From assembly GCA_010030895.1 (NCBI GenBank), contig RHBS01000008.1, positions 1 through 33,956 on the forward strand: DNA of 33,956 nucleotides. The letters are read 5' to 3'. A program made the position numbers and the translations under genes. The stretch is from Actinomycetota bacterium. GTDB lineage: Bacteria; Actinomycetota; Actinomycetes; Nanopelagicales; Nanopelagicaceae. Positions 17,904-26,897 of the stretch are shown one piece after another. Numbering within the stretch: the first letter of the stretch is position 1; every line of letters begins with the position of its first letter. A model generated the notes under the pieces. The model made no database searches, was not told where the DNA came from, and saw only the letters and a list, made by a program, of their open reading frames with translations.

Positions 17904-19817
17904 TCAAGCATCTAAAATTTCACCCGTTTGCATATCAATCCTATTGCTTTGCGCCTGAGTATTTATATTCTCAAATATTGTTTTTGCTATTTTTGGTCCT
18001 ATTCCAGGTACTGCTGATATTTCATCAATTCCTGCCACTTTGAGAGCCGACACACTTCCAAATTTCTCTAGTAGTGCCTTCCTTCTACTCTCACCCAGCC
18101 CTTCTATTTGATCCAGTAATGATTCCAGCATTAGTTTGGAACGCTTTGATCGATGAAAATTAATAGCGAAACGATGTGCCTCATCTCTGACCTTCTGTAA
18201 CAAATACAGCGCTTCACTATGTCTTGGAAAAATGATGGGCTCACTGTTATATGGCAACCACACCTCTTCTAATCGTTTTGCCAAGCCACAAAGTGCGATA
18301 TCGGTAATACCCAAATCTCTCAATGCCTTGGCAGCTGCATTTACCTGAGGTTTTCCACCATCGACTACTACTAACTGTGGTGGGTAGGCAAACTTTGGTC
18401 TGGCAGCTCCCTGCGCATTACTTTCCACAATATCAATGTCTTTTTCCTCCAAGTATCGTTTAAATCTCCGAGTAATCACGTGATTCATAGCTCTGGTGTC
18501 ATCAAATCCAGAATCATCATTAATAGAAAATCGACGATAATCACTTTTCTTTGGTTGCCCATCTTCAAAGACCACCATTGAGGCGACCATGCTTGTTCCT
18601 TGAATATTTGATATATCAAAACACTCGATTCTTAATGGAAGCTCAGCTAACTCAAGTTGTTCTGCAATCTCAGTTAAAGCACCGCCACTGACTGCTGAGT
18701 CATTTGCACGTTTACTAAGATATTGAATTAGCGCTTGATTCGCATTTCGTTTAACAAGTTGAACAATTTCCAGTTTTTCTCCCTTTTTTGGCATTGAAAT
18801 TAGGACCGATCTACCAGCTTTCTGACTAAGCCACGCTTCAATAGATGAGAGATCCTTCGGTAATTGATCAAGAATAAGTTCTGATGGAGGGCTTGAATCA
18901 GAATAAATTTTTCCTATCATTGCAGTAATTATTTCTTCATCTTCTAGAAGGTTAGCTCTATCAACAATCCAAGATCTTGATCCAGTAATTCGACCCGATT
19001 GAATATTAAATTGGGAAAGTGCTGCATGTGTTATATCTTCGTAAACTGCAAGTACATCAGCATTTATATTCTCATTAAGAAAACGATCTGTAGATTCAAA
19101 AGCTTTGTTCACAGCATCTAGTTGATCGCGAAGTCGTGCCGCTTTTTCAAACTCTTCTAACTCTGCAGCATCCTGCATTTCCTGCTCAATTCGCCGAGAG
19201 ATATCTGCGGGCGATTTTTCTAGAAAACTACTTAAATCCTGAGCCAGTTTTCTATGATCGTCTTTAGTAATCCATTCCACGCAAGGAGCTGAACATTTAC
19301 CAATATCTCCTAAAAGACATTGTCGTTTATTCCTAATTGCCGTTTTAAAATTTGATTCACTACAAGTTCTAATAGGATAAATTTTAGTTAGAGTTTCAAA
19401 AGTACTTCTAAGTGCCCATGCATGTGAATATGGACCGAAATACTTGACTCCTTTTTGCTTTTTTGATCTTGAGATAAATAATCTAGGAAAATCAGCTGCC
19501 AAATCAATAGCTAGGTATGGATATGACTTATCATCCTTAAACTGAACGTTAAAATCCGGATTGAATTGTTTGATCCAGGTAAATTCGAGTTGGAGAGCTT
19601 CTAACTCACTATTTACGATAGTCCAATCAACTCGTACCGCAGTTTTTACCATCCGACGAGTCTTAATTAGTAGATTACTTCCGAAATAGGAATTTATTCT
19701 ATTTTTTAAGTTCTTAGCTTTGCCAACATAAATTACCTTGTCATCTTTATCAAAAAATCGATAGACCCCAGGATCCGTAGGTAAGTTCGTTGGACGATAA
19801 GATAGTGGATCGGCCAT
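17904..19817 (-). CDS. uvrC: UvrC, excision nuclease subunit
   Basis: A 637-residue nuclease that cuts on both sides of a DNA lesion held by UvrB. The N-terminal GIY-YIG domain (about 13-95) has GVYRFF and IYVGKAKNLKNR. A central Cys-containing segment (CLLGDIGKCSAPC) precedes the UVR helix pair near 205-240. The RNase H-like C-terminal nuclease has ECFDISNIQG and VVVDGGKPQ, and the protein ends with tandem helix-hairpin-helix motifs (IEGLGESRRKALLEKFGS and AVPGIGPKIAKTI). Length is normal. It starts 2 nt after uvrA, so UvrA, UvrB and UvrC are made from neighbouring genes. Confidence 0.97.
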   Translation of the reverse strand: MADPLSYRPTNLPTDPGVYRFFDKDDKVIYVGKAKNLKNRINSYFGSNLLIKTRRMVKTAVRVDWTIVNSELEALQLEFTWIKQFNPDFNVQFKDDKSYPYLAIDLAADFPRLFISRSKKQKGVKYFGPYSHAWALRSTFETLTKIYPIRTCSESNFKTAIRNKRQCLLGDIGKCSAPCVEWITKDDHRKLAQDLSSFLEKSPADISRRIEQEMQDAAELEEFEKAARLRDQLDAVNKAFESTDRFLNENINADVLAVYEDITHAALSQFNIQSGRITGSRSWIVDRANLLEDEEIITAMIGKIYSDSSPPSELILDQLPKDLSSIEAWLSQKAGRSVLISMPKKGEKLEIVQLVKRNANQALIQYLSKRANDSAVSGGALTEIAEQLELAELPLRIECFDISNIQGTSMVASMVVFEDGQPKKSDYRRFSINDDSGFDDTRAMNHVITRRFKRYLEEKDIDIVESNAQGAARPKFAYPPQLVVVDGGKPQVNAAAKALRDLGITDIALCGLAKRLEEVWLPYNSEPIIFPRHSEALYLLQKVRDEAHRFAINFHRSKRSKLMLESLLDQIEGLGESRRKALLEKFGSVSALKVAGIDEISAVPGIGPKIAKTIFENINTQAQSNRIDMQTGEILDA

Positions 19818-19819
19818 AT

Positions 19820-22660
19820 TTATTTTTTCAATACTTCAAGCAAAAATTTCCCAGTATAACTTTTAGCATTCTTAGCCACTTCTTCTGGTCTTCCTTCAGC
19901 AACTACTAAACCTCCACCAGATCCACCTTCAGGCCCTAGGTCTATGACCCAGTCAGCTGACTTAATTACATCCAAATTATGTTCAATCACCACAACTGTA
20001 TTTCCGGTGTCAACCAATCGATTTAGAACCAGCAAAAGTTTTCTTACATCTTCAAAATGTAACCCAGTTGTTGGTTCATCTAAAACATAAATAGTTCTCC
20101 CAGTAGACCTGCGTTGTAACTCGGTTGCAAGTTTTACCCGCTGGGCTTCACCACCAGATAAGGTCGGTGCCGATTGACCCAACCGAACATAGCCAAGCCC
20201 AACATCGCAGAGAGTCTTAAGGAATCTAGAAATTGCAGGAACAGATTCAAAAAAAACATTTGCTTCTTCAATCGGCATATCTAAAACTTGGGCAATAGTT
20301 TTACCCTTATAGTGAACCTCTAAGGTCTCTCGGTTATATCTAGCACCATGGCAGACTTCACACGGAACATAAACATCCGGTAGAAAATTCATCTCAATTG
20401 TAATTGTGCCGTCGCCAGCACAGTTTTCACACCGCCCACCTTTAACGTTAAAGGAAAATCTGCCCTGTTGATAGCCACGCACCTTAGCCTCGCTAGTCTC
20501 GGCAAAAAGGGCACGGACTTTATCAAAGACCCCGGTGTATGTAGCCGGATTAGATCTCGGAGTTCTCCCAATTGGTGATTGATCAACATGCACAACTTTA
20601 TCTAACTGGTCGAGCCCAGTTATTGTTCTATGTCGACCAGGAACAATTCTGGCACCATTCAATTTATTTGCTAGAACCGAATATAAAATATCATTCACAA
20701 GAGTTGATTTACCAGAACCGCTGACCCCAGTTACTGCAACAAAGGCAGATAATGGAAAAGTTACATCGATATTCTGAAGGTTATTTTCTTTGGCCGATTT
20801 AACTACTAAAGACCTCTTTAAATCGACACTCCTGCGTTTCTTAGGAACTTCAATTTTTGACCTTCCAGATAGATATGCACCAGTGATTGAATTTTTATTC
20901 TCAATCAGATCGGTAAAGCTTCCAGACGAGACTACCTTTCCTCCATGTTCACCAGCACCTGGCCCAATGTCTACAATCCAGTCTGCTGTTCTAATTGTGT
21001 CCTCATCATGTTCTACAACTATTAAAGTGTTTCCTAGATCTCGTAATCTAGTAAGGGTCTCAATTAATTTGCGATTATCCCTTTGGTGTAATCCAATACT
21101 TGGTTCATCTAATACATATAAGACTCCGGTTAAACCCGAACCTATTTGAGTTGCTAACCTGATTCGTTGTGCTTCGCCTCCCGATAGCGTGGCAGCTGGC
21201 CGGGCTAACGATAGGTAATCAAGTCCTACATCTAAGAGAAAACCTAATCTTGCATGTACCTCTTTGAGGACTCTTTCTGCAATTTTCTTTTCTCGAGAAG
21301 AAAGGGATATTTCTTTTAAAAAGACTGAACAATCATAAATTGAAAATTCACATATTTCTGCAATATTTTTTTTACCCAGCGTTACGGCAAGAACCTCTGG
21401 TTTCAATCGACTTCCTTTACACACATGGCACGGAGTTTCTCGCATATAAGCCTCATATTTGTCACGGCTATAGTCACTATCTGTCTCAGAGTGCCTGCGA
21501 TGTATAAAAGGTACGACCCCTTCAAATCCTGTCGAGTAATTGCGCACCCTTCCATATCTATTTTTATATTTAACATGAACTTCGTAATCCCAGCCGTGCA
21601 AAATTGCCTCTTTGGATTTCTCTGAAAGCTTCTTCCATGGTGTATCCAGTGAAAACTTTATATCTGCAGCCAAACCCTCAAGTAGTCTTAGGAAATACTC
21701 AGATGATTGACCGCCCGACCAAGGGGCTATCGCTCCCTCGTAAATTGAAATTGAATCGTCTGGAATTATTAGGTCTTCATCCACCTCTAACTTAGTGCCA
21801 ATTCCAGTACATTCTGGACAGGCACCAAATGGCGAGTTAAAAGAGAAAGATCTCGGCTCCAACTCTTCAAACGACAATTCACAATCATGGCAAGCCATAT
21901 GCTCGCTAAATACTTTTTCTTTGTCAGTCGAGCCAATTTTTTGATCTACGAAATCTAAGACTACTAAGCCATTTGCAAGCCGTAATGCTGTTTCTATTGA
22001 ATCAGTCAATCGTGACTTACTCTCAGCCTTAACACTCAATCTATCTACTACAACCTCTATGGTGTGCTTTTCTTGTTTTTTCAATTTAGGTATCTCAGAT
22101 ATTTGATACACAACACCATCTACGCGAGCTCGAGAATAGCCTTGAGTTATAAAGTCTTTGAAGAGGTCTAAGAATTCACCTTTACGTGCCCTGATAACGG
22201 GTGCTAAAACTTGAAATTTTATACCTTCAGGCATTTGCAAAATTTGGTCAACAATATTTTGTGGTGTTTGTTTAGCTATTTCCTTTTTGCAATTTGGACA
22301 GTGTGGTTTTCCAGCTCGGGCAAAAAGTAACCTCAAATAATCATAAACTTCAGTTATAGTGCCAACAGTTGAGCGAGGATTTCTATTAGTTGATTTTTGA
22401 TCAATTGAAACTGCAGGTGAGAGACCCTCAATAAAATCCACATCTGGCTTATCCATTTGCCCTAAAAATTGGCGGGCGTAAGCCGAAAGTGATTCAACAT
22501 ATCTTCGTTGCCCTTCAGCAAATATAGTGTCAAACGCTAATGATGATTTACCAGAGCCCGATAAACCTGTAAATACAATTAGCGAGTTACGAGGCATATC
22601 TAGAGAAACATTTTTTAAATTGTGCTCTCTGGCTCCCCGGACTATCAATCGGTCATTCAT
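19820..22660 (-). CDS. uvrA: UvrA, excision nuclease damage-recognition ATPase
   Basis: A 946-residue dimeric ABC-type ATPase that scans DNA for lesions and loads UvrB. Two nucleotide-binding halves are visible: Walker [10 protein letters not shown] near 32 and GVSGSGKST in the second half. [12 protein letters not shown] and [12 protein letters not shown] are the two signatures, each followed by LDEP Walker B motifs. Zinc-binding cysteine pairs appear as CPNC, CHDC with CPEC, and CENC with CEVC. The ATG overlaps the uvrB stop (TAATG). Length and motif order are normal, and it is a class I UvrA. Confidence 0.98.
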   Translation of the reverse strand: MNDRLIVRGAREHNLKNVSLDMPRNSLIVFTGLSGSGKSSLAFDTIFAEGQRRYVESLSAYARQFLGQMDKPDVDFIEGLSPAVSIDQKSTNRNPRSTVGTITEVYDYLRLLFARAGKPHCPNCKKEIAKQTPQNIVDQILQMPEGIKFQVLAPVIRARKGEFLDLFKDFITQGYSRARVDGVVYQISEIPKLKKQEKHTIEVVVDRLSVKAESKSRLTDSIETALRLANGLVVLDFVDQKIGSTDKEKVFSEHMACHDCELSFEELEPRSFSFNSPFGACPECTGIGTKLEVDEDLIIPDDSISIYEGAIAPWSGGQSSEYFLRLLEGLAADIKFSLDTPWKKLSEKSKEAILHGWDYEVHVKYKNRYGRVRNYSTGFEGVVPFIHRRHSETDSDYSRDKYEAYMRETPCHVCKGSRLKPEVLAVTLGKKNIAEICEFSIYDCSVFLKEISLSSREKKIAERVLKEVHARLGFLLDVGLDYLSLARPAATLSGGEAQRIRLATQIGSGLTGVLYVLDEPSIGLHQRDNRKLIETLTRLRDLGNTLIVVEHDEDTIRTADWIVDIGPGAGEHGGKVVSSGSFTDLIENKNSITGAYLSGRSKIEVPKKRRSVDLKRSLVVKSAKENNLQNIDVTFPLSAFVAVTGVSGSGKSTLVNDILYSVLANKLNGARIVPGRHRTITGLDQLDKVVHVDQSPIGRTPRSNPATYTGVFDKVRALFAETSEAKVRGYQQGRFSFNVKGGRCENCAGDGTITIEMNFLPDVYVPCEVCHGARYNRETLEVHYKGKTIAQVLDMPIEEANVFFESVPAISRFLKTLCDVGLGYVRLGQSAPTLSGGEAQRVKLATELQRRSTGRTIYVLDEPTTGLHFEDVRKLLLVLNRLVDTGNTVVVIEHNLDVIKSADWVIDLGPEGGSGGGLVVAEGRPEEVAKNAKSYTGKFLLEVLKK

Positions 22661-24729
22661 TAGTTTCCTGCCTCCTGCATTCCTTTAAGTTCACGCTTTA
22701 ACTCACGTATTTCATCTCGAAGTCGTGCAGCCAACTCAAAACTAAGTTCTGATGCGGCAGAACGCATCTGATCAGTTAAGGATGCGATTAGGGCAACTAA
22801 CTCTCGTTGAGGTAATGAGGAGACATTTTTGCTATGAATTCCGCTACTAACCCCAATATTCTTAGCGCTTGTGGATAAATTCTCTGTGTCATCAATCTCT
22901 TTAGCGATTAAATCTGTAATGTCTGCAATTTTCTTACGCAAGGGTGTTGGGTCAATACCTTTTTCAGTGTTGTAAGCCACTTGTTTTGCTCTGCGCCTGT
23001 TTGTTTCATCGATAGCAAATTGCATTGACTTAGTTATGTTGTCGGCATACATATGCACCTCACCAGAAACATTTCTAGCAGCTCTTCCAATAGTCTGAAT
23101 TAGTGAGGTCGAAGACCTCAAAAAACCCTCTTTATCTGCATCTAAAATAGCAACTAAAGATACCTCGGGTAAATCAAGTCCTTCGCGAAGTAGATTTATT
23201 CCTATTAATACATCATATTCACCAGTTCTTAACTCACGCAATAATTCAACTCGCCTTAACGTATCCACCTCGGAGTGTAAATATCTAACCTTTATCCCAA
23301 GGCCTAACATGTAATCTGTAAGATCCTCAGACATCTTCTTTGTTAATGTAGTAACCAAAACTCTCTCGTTCTTATCAGCTCGAACCTTTATCTCATTCAC
23401 CAAATCGTCAATTTGTCCCTTGATCGGTTTGACAATAATCTTTGGGTCAATCAGGCCAGTTGGTCTAATTACTTGCTCTACAAAGGTGTTATTAGTCTTC
23501 TCTAGTTCATACTTTCCAGGCGTGGCAGACAAATAAACCTTCTGACCACATCTTTGAAGAAATTCCTGAAACTTAAGCGGTCGGTTATCCATAGCGCTAG
23601 GCAACCTAAATCCGTGTTCTACAAGTGTTCGCTTTCTAGCCGCATCACCCTCAAACATCGCTCCAATTTGAGGCACCGTTACATGTGACTCATCGATTAC
23701 GACTAAGAAGTCTTCGGGAAAATAATCTAGTAAGCAATTCGGAGCACTACCAGGTTCTCTTCCATCTAAGTGGCGTGAATAGTTTTCGATCCCGGAACAA
23801 AATCCAAGTTGGCGCATCATTTCAATGTCAAATGTGGTTCGCATTCGAATTCGCTGAGCCTCAAGCAGCTTTCCAGCTTTTTCAAATTCATCGACTCTGG
23901 TTTCCATTTCTTTTTCAATTGCAGAAATTGCTCTTTCCATAGTTTCAGGACCAGCGGCGTAATGAGTTGCTGGGAAGACATACATTTCTTCCTCATCTCG
24001 AATTATCTCTCCAGTTAGTGGATGTAATGTCATAATCTTTTCTATCTCATCACCAAACATTTCAATTCGAATTGCGTTCTCCTCATACATAGGGATGATC
24101 TCGATGGTGTCCCCTCGAACCCTGAAGGTGCCTCGTTCAAAGGCCATGTCATTTCGCTTATATTGAATATCGACAAATTTTCTAAGTAACTGATTTCGTT
24201 CGATTGAATCGCCAACTCTAAGTCGAATCATTCTGTCCACATATTCTTGGGGTGTACCTAAACCATAAATACATGAAACAGTTGCAACAACAATTACATC
24301 TCTTCTAGTCAGTAGTGAATTAGTAGCAGAGTGTCGCAAACGCTCCACTTCATCATTTACTGAGGAATCCTTCTCAATAAATGTATCAGTTTGCGGGACG
24401 TAAGCTTCGGGCTGATAGTAGTCATAGTAAGATACAAAATATTCAACTGCATTGTTAGGTAGTAATTCTTTGAACTCATTTGCCAGTTGAGCAGCGAGTG
24501 TCTTGTTTGGCGCAATAACTAATGTTGGACGCTGTACCTGCTCGATTAGCCATGCGGTCGTGGCGGATTTACCAGTACCTGTTGCACCCAAAAGAACTAC
24601 ATCCTGTTCATTATTTGATAGCCGAAGAACTAACTCTTTGATTGCAGACGGCTGATCTCCTGCCGGTATATAGTCACTAATCACCTTAAACGGCTGTACC
24701 TTGCGAGTAAGTTCGGTTATGGGTCTCAT
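22660..24729 (-). CDS. uvrB: UvrB, excision nuclease helicase-like subunit
   Basis: A 689-residue SF2 helicase-like protein that verifies damage and recruits UvrC. Walker A GATGTGKS is near residue 48, followed by [15 protein letters not shown] in the beta-hairpin region that clamps DNA. DEEE-box equivalent [14 protein letters not shown], and motifs V/VI ([20 protein letters not shown]) follow. The C-terminal UVR domain (about 645-680) that contacts UvrC is intact. The ATG overlaps the coaE stop (TAATG). The coaE-uvrB neighbourhood is known in other actinobacteria, where several genes separate uvrB from uvrA; here the two overlap. Confidence 0.98.
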   Translation of the reverse strand: MRPITELTRKVQPFKVISDYIPAGDQPSAIKELVLRLSNNEQDVVLLGATGTGKSATTAWLIEQVQRPTLVIAPNKTLAAQLANEFKELLPNNAVEYFVSYYDYYQPEAYVPQTDTFIEKDSSVNDEVERLRHSATNSLLTRRDVIVVATVSCIYGLGTPQEYVDRMIRLRVGDSIERNQLLRKFVDIQYKRNDMAFERGTFRVRGDTIEIIPMYEENAIRIEMFGDEIEKIMTLHPLTGEIIRDEEEMYVFPATHYAAGPETMERAISAIEKEMETRVDEFEKAGKLLEAQRIRMRTTFDIEMMRQLGFCSGIENYSRHLDGREPGSAPNCLLDYFPEDFLVVIDESHVTVPQIGAMFEGDAARKRTLVEHGFRLPSAMDNRPLKFQEFLQRCGQKVYLSATPGKYELEKTNNTFVEQVIRPTGLIDPKIIVKPIKGQIDDLVNEIKVRADKNERVLVTTLTKKMSEDLTDYMLGLGIKVRYLHSEVDTLRRVELLRELRTGEYDVLIGINLLREGLDLPEVSLVAILDADKEGFLRSSTSLIQTIGRAARNVSGEVHMYADNITKSMQFAIDETNRRRAKQVAYNTEKGIDPTPLRKKIADITDLIAKEIDDTENLSTSAKNIGVSSGIHSKNVSSLPQRELVALIASLTDQMRSAASELSFELAARLRDEIRELKRELKGMQEAGN

Positions 24730-25328
24730 TATTTTTTTAACCTATTGATTTCCGTTAATTTAATCCAAATATCTTCAACCTGTTTTGTAAGGGATGCTAA
24801 ATCATTGTCGTTTACTATAACGCTATCTGAAATACTCTCTCGTTCTGCGTCACTTGCCTGTGCTTTGATGCGCTGCTCAATTTGGGTGCTACTCAAGCCG
24901 CGTTTAAGTAGCCGATCAACTCTAATATTATGTGGTACAGAGATGGTAATAATAAAGTCAAAGCGGTAATCTCCCTTTGACTCAAATAGGAGTGGGATTT
25001 GATTTACCACAATTGTCTCTTCGGGAAGAGATTTTACAATTTTTGAGAATTCAGATCTAATCAAGGGGTGAGTTATTTGTTCTAGGAGTTCACGCTTTTT
25101 TGGGTCAGAAAACACAAGTGTTGATAGTGCAGCTCTATCAATATCACCATTCTTTAAAATTCCATCACCAAAAGTGGCTACCAATAAATCAAATCCACTT
25201 GTACCGCGTTCAATGACGTTGCGAGCAATTTGATCAGAATCTACGACTACCGCACCTAGTTGTGAGAATATTTCTCCGACTGTACTTTTTCCAGAGCCGA
25301 TACCTCCAGTAAGTGCCACAATTAACAT
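24729..25328 (-). CDS. coaE: Dephospho-CoA kinase
   Basis: Catalyses the last step of coenzyme A synthesis, ATP-dependent phosphorylation of dephospho-CoA. The 199-residue protein has the P-loop GGIGSGKST (8-16), the conserved VVDSDQIAR segment (substrate-binding Asp) near 30-40, and IPLLFE near 110. Some actinobacterial CoaE proteins carry an extra C-terminal GrpB domain; this one is single-domain. It is the first gene after the rpsA terminator and has an apparent leaderless promoter, so it probably starts the long minus-strand block. Its stop overlaps uvrB. Confidence 0.95.
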   Translation of the reverse strand: MLIVALTGGIGSGKSTVGEIFSQLGAVVVDSDQIARNVIERGTSGFDLLVATFGDGILKNGDIDRAALSTLVFSDPKKRELLEQITHPLIRSEFSKIVKSLPEETIVVNQIPLLFESKGDYRFDFIITISVPHNIRVDRLLKRGLSSTQIEQRIKAQASDAERESISDSVIVNDNDLASLTKQVEDIWIKLTEINRLKK

Positions 25329-25334
25329 AAGTTA

Positions 25335-25340
25335 ACCCTA
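25335..25340 (-). promoter_or_regulatory. Predicted -10 box of coaE (leaderless)
   Basis: TAGGGT ends 6 nt before the coaE ATG on the minus strand, and no ribosome binding site is seen. It sits directly after the rpsA terminator hairpin, the place where a new transcript would need to begin. Confidence 0.5.
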
Positions 25341-25346
25341 CACAAT

Positions 25347-25379
25347 AAAAAAATGGCCTCAGTTTTCTGAGGCCATTTT
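25347..25379 (-). terminator. Intrinsic terminator of rpsA
   Basis: A perfect 13-bp stem (AAAATGGCCTCAG pairing with its complement) closes a 4-nt loop. On the minus strand it ends in a run of seven T residues. It lies 11 nt past the rpsA stop and separates rpsA from coaE. It is the clearest intrinsic terminator in the window. Confidence 0.92.
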
Positions 25380-25390
25380 AGATTAACTAC

Positions 25391-26725
25391 TTACTCAGCA
25401 GCAGGTGCCGCTGCATCTGCAGCCTTTGCCTCTGCCTTTTGTTTTTTGTGTGCCATAAACCTAGCTTGAGCCTCAGCATATTGACGTTCCCACTCTTCAC
25501 GTTGACTTTCATATCCTGGCTTCCACTCCTGAGTATCGGCATCAAAGCCTTCAGGATAAATAAAATTACCAGCAGCGTCATACCTAGCTGGCATTCCATA
25601 TTGAGCAGGATCAAATGCCTCGACTTCAACTTCTTGTCCTTCATTTGCCTGCTTCAGGGAAAGTGAGATGCGTCGACGCTCTAAGTCAATATCGATAATC
25701 TTTACAAACAACTTATCCCCAACTTGGACAACCTGCTCAGGTATTTCTACATGGCGCTCAGCTAACTCCGAAATATGAACCAATCCCTCTATTCCTTCAT
25801 AAACTTTAATAAATGCACCGAACGGAACAAGCTTTGTAACCTCGCCACTTACAACTTGATTAATAGTGTTTGTGCGAGCAAATGCCTGCCATGGATCCTC
25901 TTGAGTAGCTTTTAGAGATAATGAAACGCGTTCTCTTTCAAAATCAACTTCAAGCACTTCAACAGTAACTTCATCACCAACCTCAACAACCTCGGAGGGG
26001 TGATCTATGTGTTTCCAGGATAACTCTGAGACGTGGACTAGTCCATCGACCCCACCCAAATCAACAAAAGCTCCAAAATTAACAATAGATGAAATAACAC
26101 CGGTTCTAACTTGGCCTTTTTGTAATTGGTTTAAGAATGTTGTTCTAGAAGCTGATTGAGATTGCTCCAAGAATGCTCTTCGAGACAGCACTACATTGTT
26201 ACGATTCTTATCTAGTTCGATAATTCGACATTCAACCTGTTGTCCAATGTATGGTGTTAAGTCTCGAACTCTGCGCATCTCAACTAATGAGGCTGGTAAA
26301 AAACCGCGCAATCCAATGTCAACAATCAAGCCACCTTTGACAACTTCAATGACAGTTCCAGTAACAACTTCATCACGCTCTTTTTTACCTTCAACATCTC
26401 CCCAGGCCTGTTCATACTGAGCCCGCTTCTTAGAAAGTATTAATCGGCCTTCTTTATCTTCCTTTTGTAAAACCAACGCTTCAACTCGATCGCCAACCTT
26501 AACAAGTTCGCTTGGATCTACATCATGTCTAATTGATAATTCACGAGATGGAATAACACCTTCAGTTTTGTAACCAATATCTAATAGCACTTCTTCTCGA
26601 TCAATTTGAACTACAATTCCAGAAACTAAATCTCCATCATTAAAATTCTTAATTGTGCCTTCTATAGCGGCTAAAAAATCTTCTGCATTTCCAACATCAT
26701 TTACTGCAATTTGAGAAGGGGTCAT
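25391..26725 (-). CDS. rpsA: 30S ribosomal protein S1
   Basis: A 444-residue protein with four S1 RNA-binding repeats (roughly residues 32-100, 118-183, 204-272 and 289-358), the actinobacterial form rather than the six-repeat form of E. coli. Typical repeat motifs are GYKTEGVIPS, GLRGFLPASLVE, GGVDGLVHVSELSW and EGIEGLVHISEL. The C-terminal tail after ~375 is rich in Glu and Ala and probably disordered. S1 helps the ribosome bind mRNA and in mycobacteria is also discussed in trans-translation. GGAG lies 12 nt before the ATG, a weak spacing. It has its own promoter candidate and a strong terminator, so it is likely monocistronic. Confidence 0.97.
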   Translation of the reverse strand: MTPSQIAVNDVGNAEDFLAAIEGTIKNFNDGDLVSGIVVQIDREEVLLDIGYKTEGVIPSRELSIRHDVDPSELVKVGDRVEALVLQKEDKEGRLILSKKRAQYEQAWGDVEGKKERDEVVTGTVIEVVKGGLIVDIGLRGFLPASLVEMRRVRDLTPYIGQQVECRIIELDKNRNNVVLSRRAFLEQSQSASRTTFLNQLQKGQVRTGVISSIVNFGAFVDLGGVDGLVHVSELSWKHIDHPSEVVEVGDEVTVEVLEVDFERERVSLSLKATQEDPWQAFARTNTINQVVSGEVTKLVPFGAFIKVYEGIEGLVHISELAERHVEIPEQVVQVGDKLFVKIIDIDLERRRISLSLKQANEGQEVEVEAFDPAQYGMPARYDAAGNFIYPEGFDADTQEWKPGYESQREEWERQYAEAQARFMAHKKQKAEAKAADAAAPAAE

Positions 26726-26776
26726 TTGGTGGGTGTTCTCCAGGGGTAAATCAACTAGTAGGGACAGGGACGGGCA

Positions 26777-26806
26777 AGGTTACTTTCGATGCATAGATAG
26801 GGTCAA
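26777..26806 (-). promoter_or_regulatory. Predicted promoter of rpsA
   Basis: On the minus strand TTGACC is followed after 18 nt by TAACCT, a good -35/-10 pair for the main actinobacterial sigma factor. Transcription would start about 45 nt before the rpsA ATG. The leader is pyrimidine-rich and contains GTCCCT twice in tandem. Confidence 0.55.
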
Positions 26807-26832
26807 ACTGGCGAAGAAATAATCGTCAGATT

Positions 26833-26897
26833 TGATAAATCAGGTTGATTTTTGTGCTCCATAGGAGAAAAAGGAGCAAAAGTTGGTGATAAATCAG
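26833..26897. repeat. 11-nt direct repeat flanking the hairpin after polA
   Basis: TGATAAATCAG occurs at 26833-26843 and 26887-26897, 54 nt apart. The second copy covers the polA stop codon. A 10-nt part of it also follows the tkt stop at 9773-9782 in the complementary sense. No function can be given. Confidence 0.4.
26855..26878 (-). terminator. Weak hairpin downstream of polA
   Basis: TGCTCC and GGAGCA pair across a 12-nt loop, with further A/T pairs around a bulged G. On the minus strand no T run follows, so termination of polA here is doubtful. Confidence 0.3.

Noticed and set aside
17902-17907. Consensus-like TTGACA at the end of uvrC, upstream of rapZ
   Set aside because: No TAnnnT box at 16-19 nt spacing follows, and the sequence is explained by the end of the uvrC coding region.
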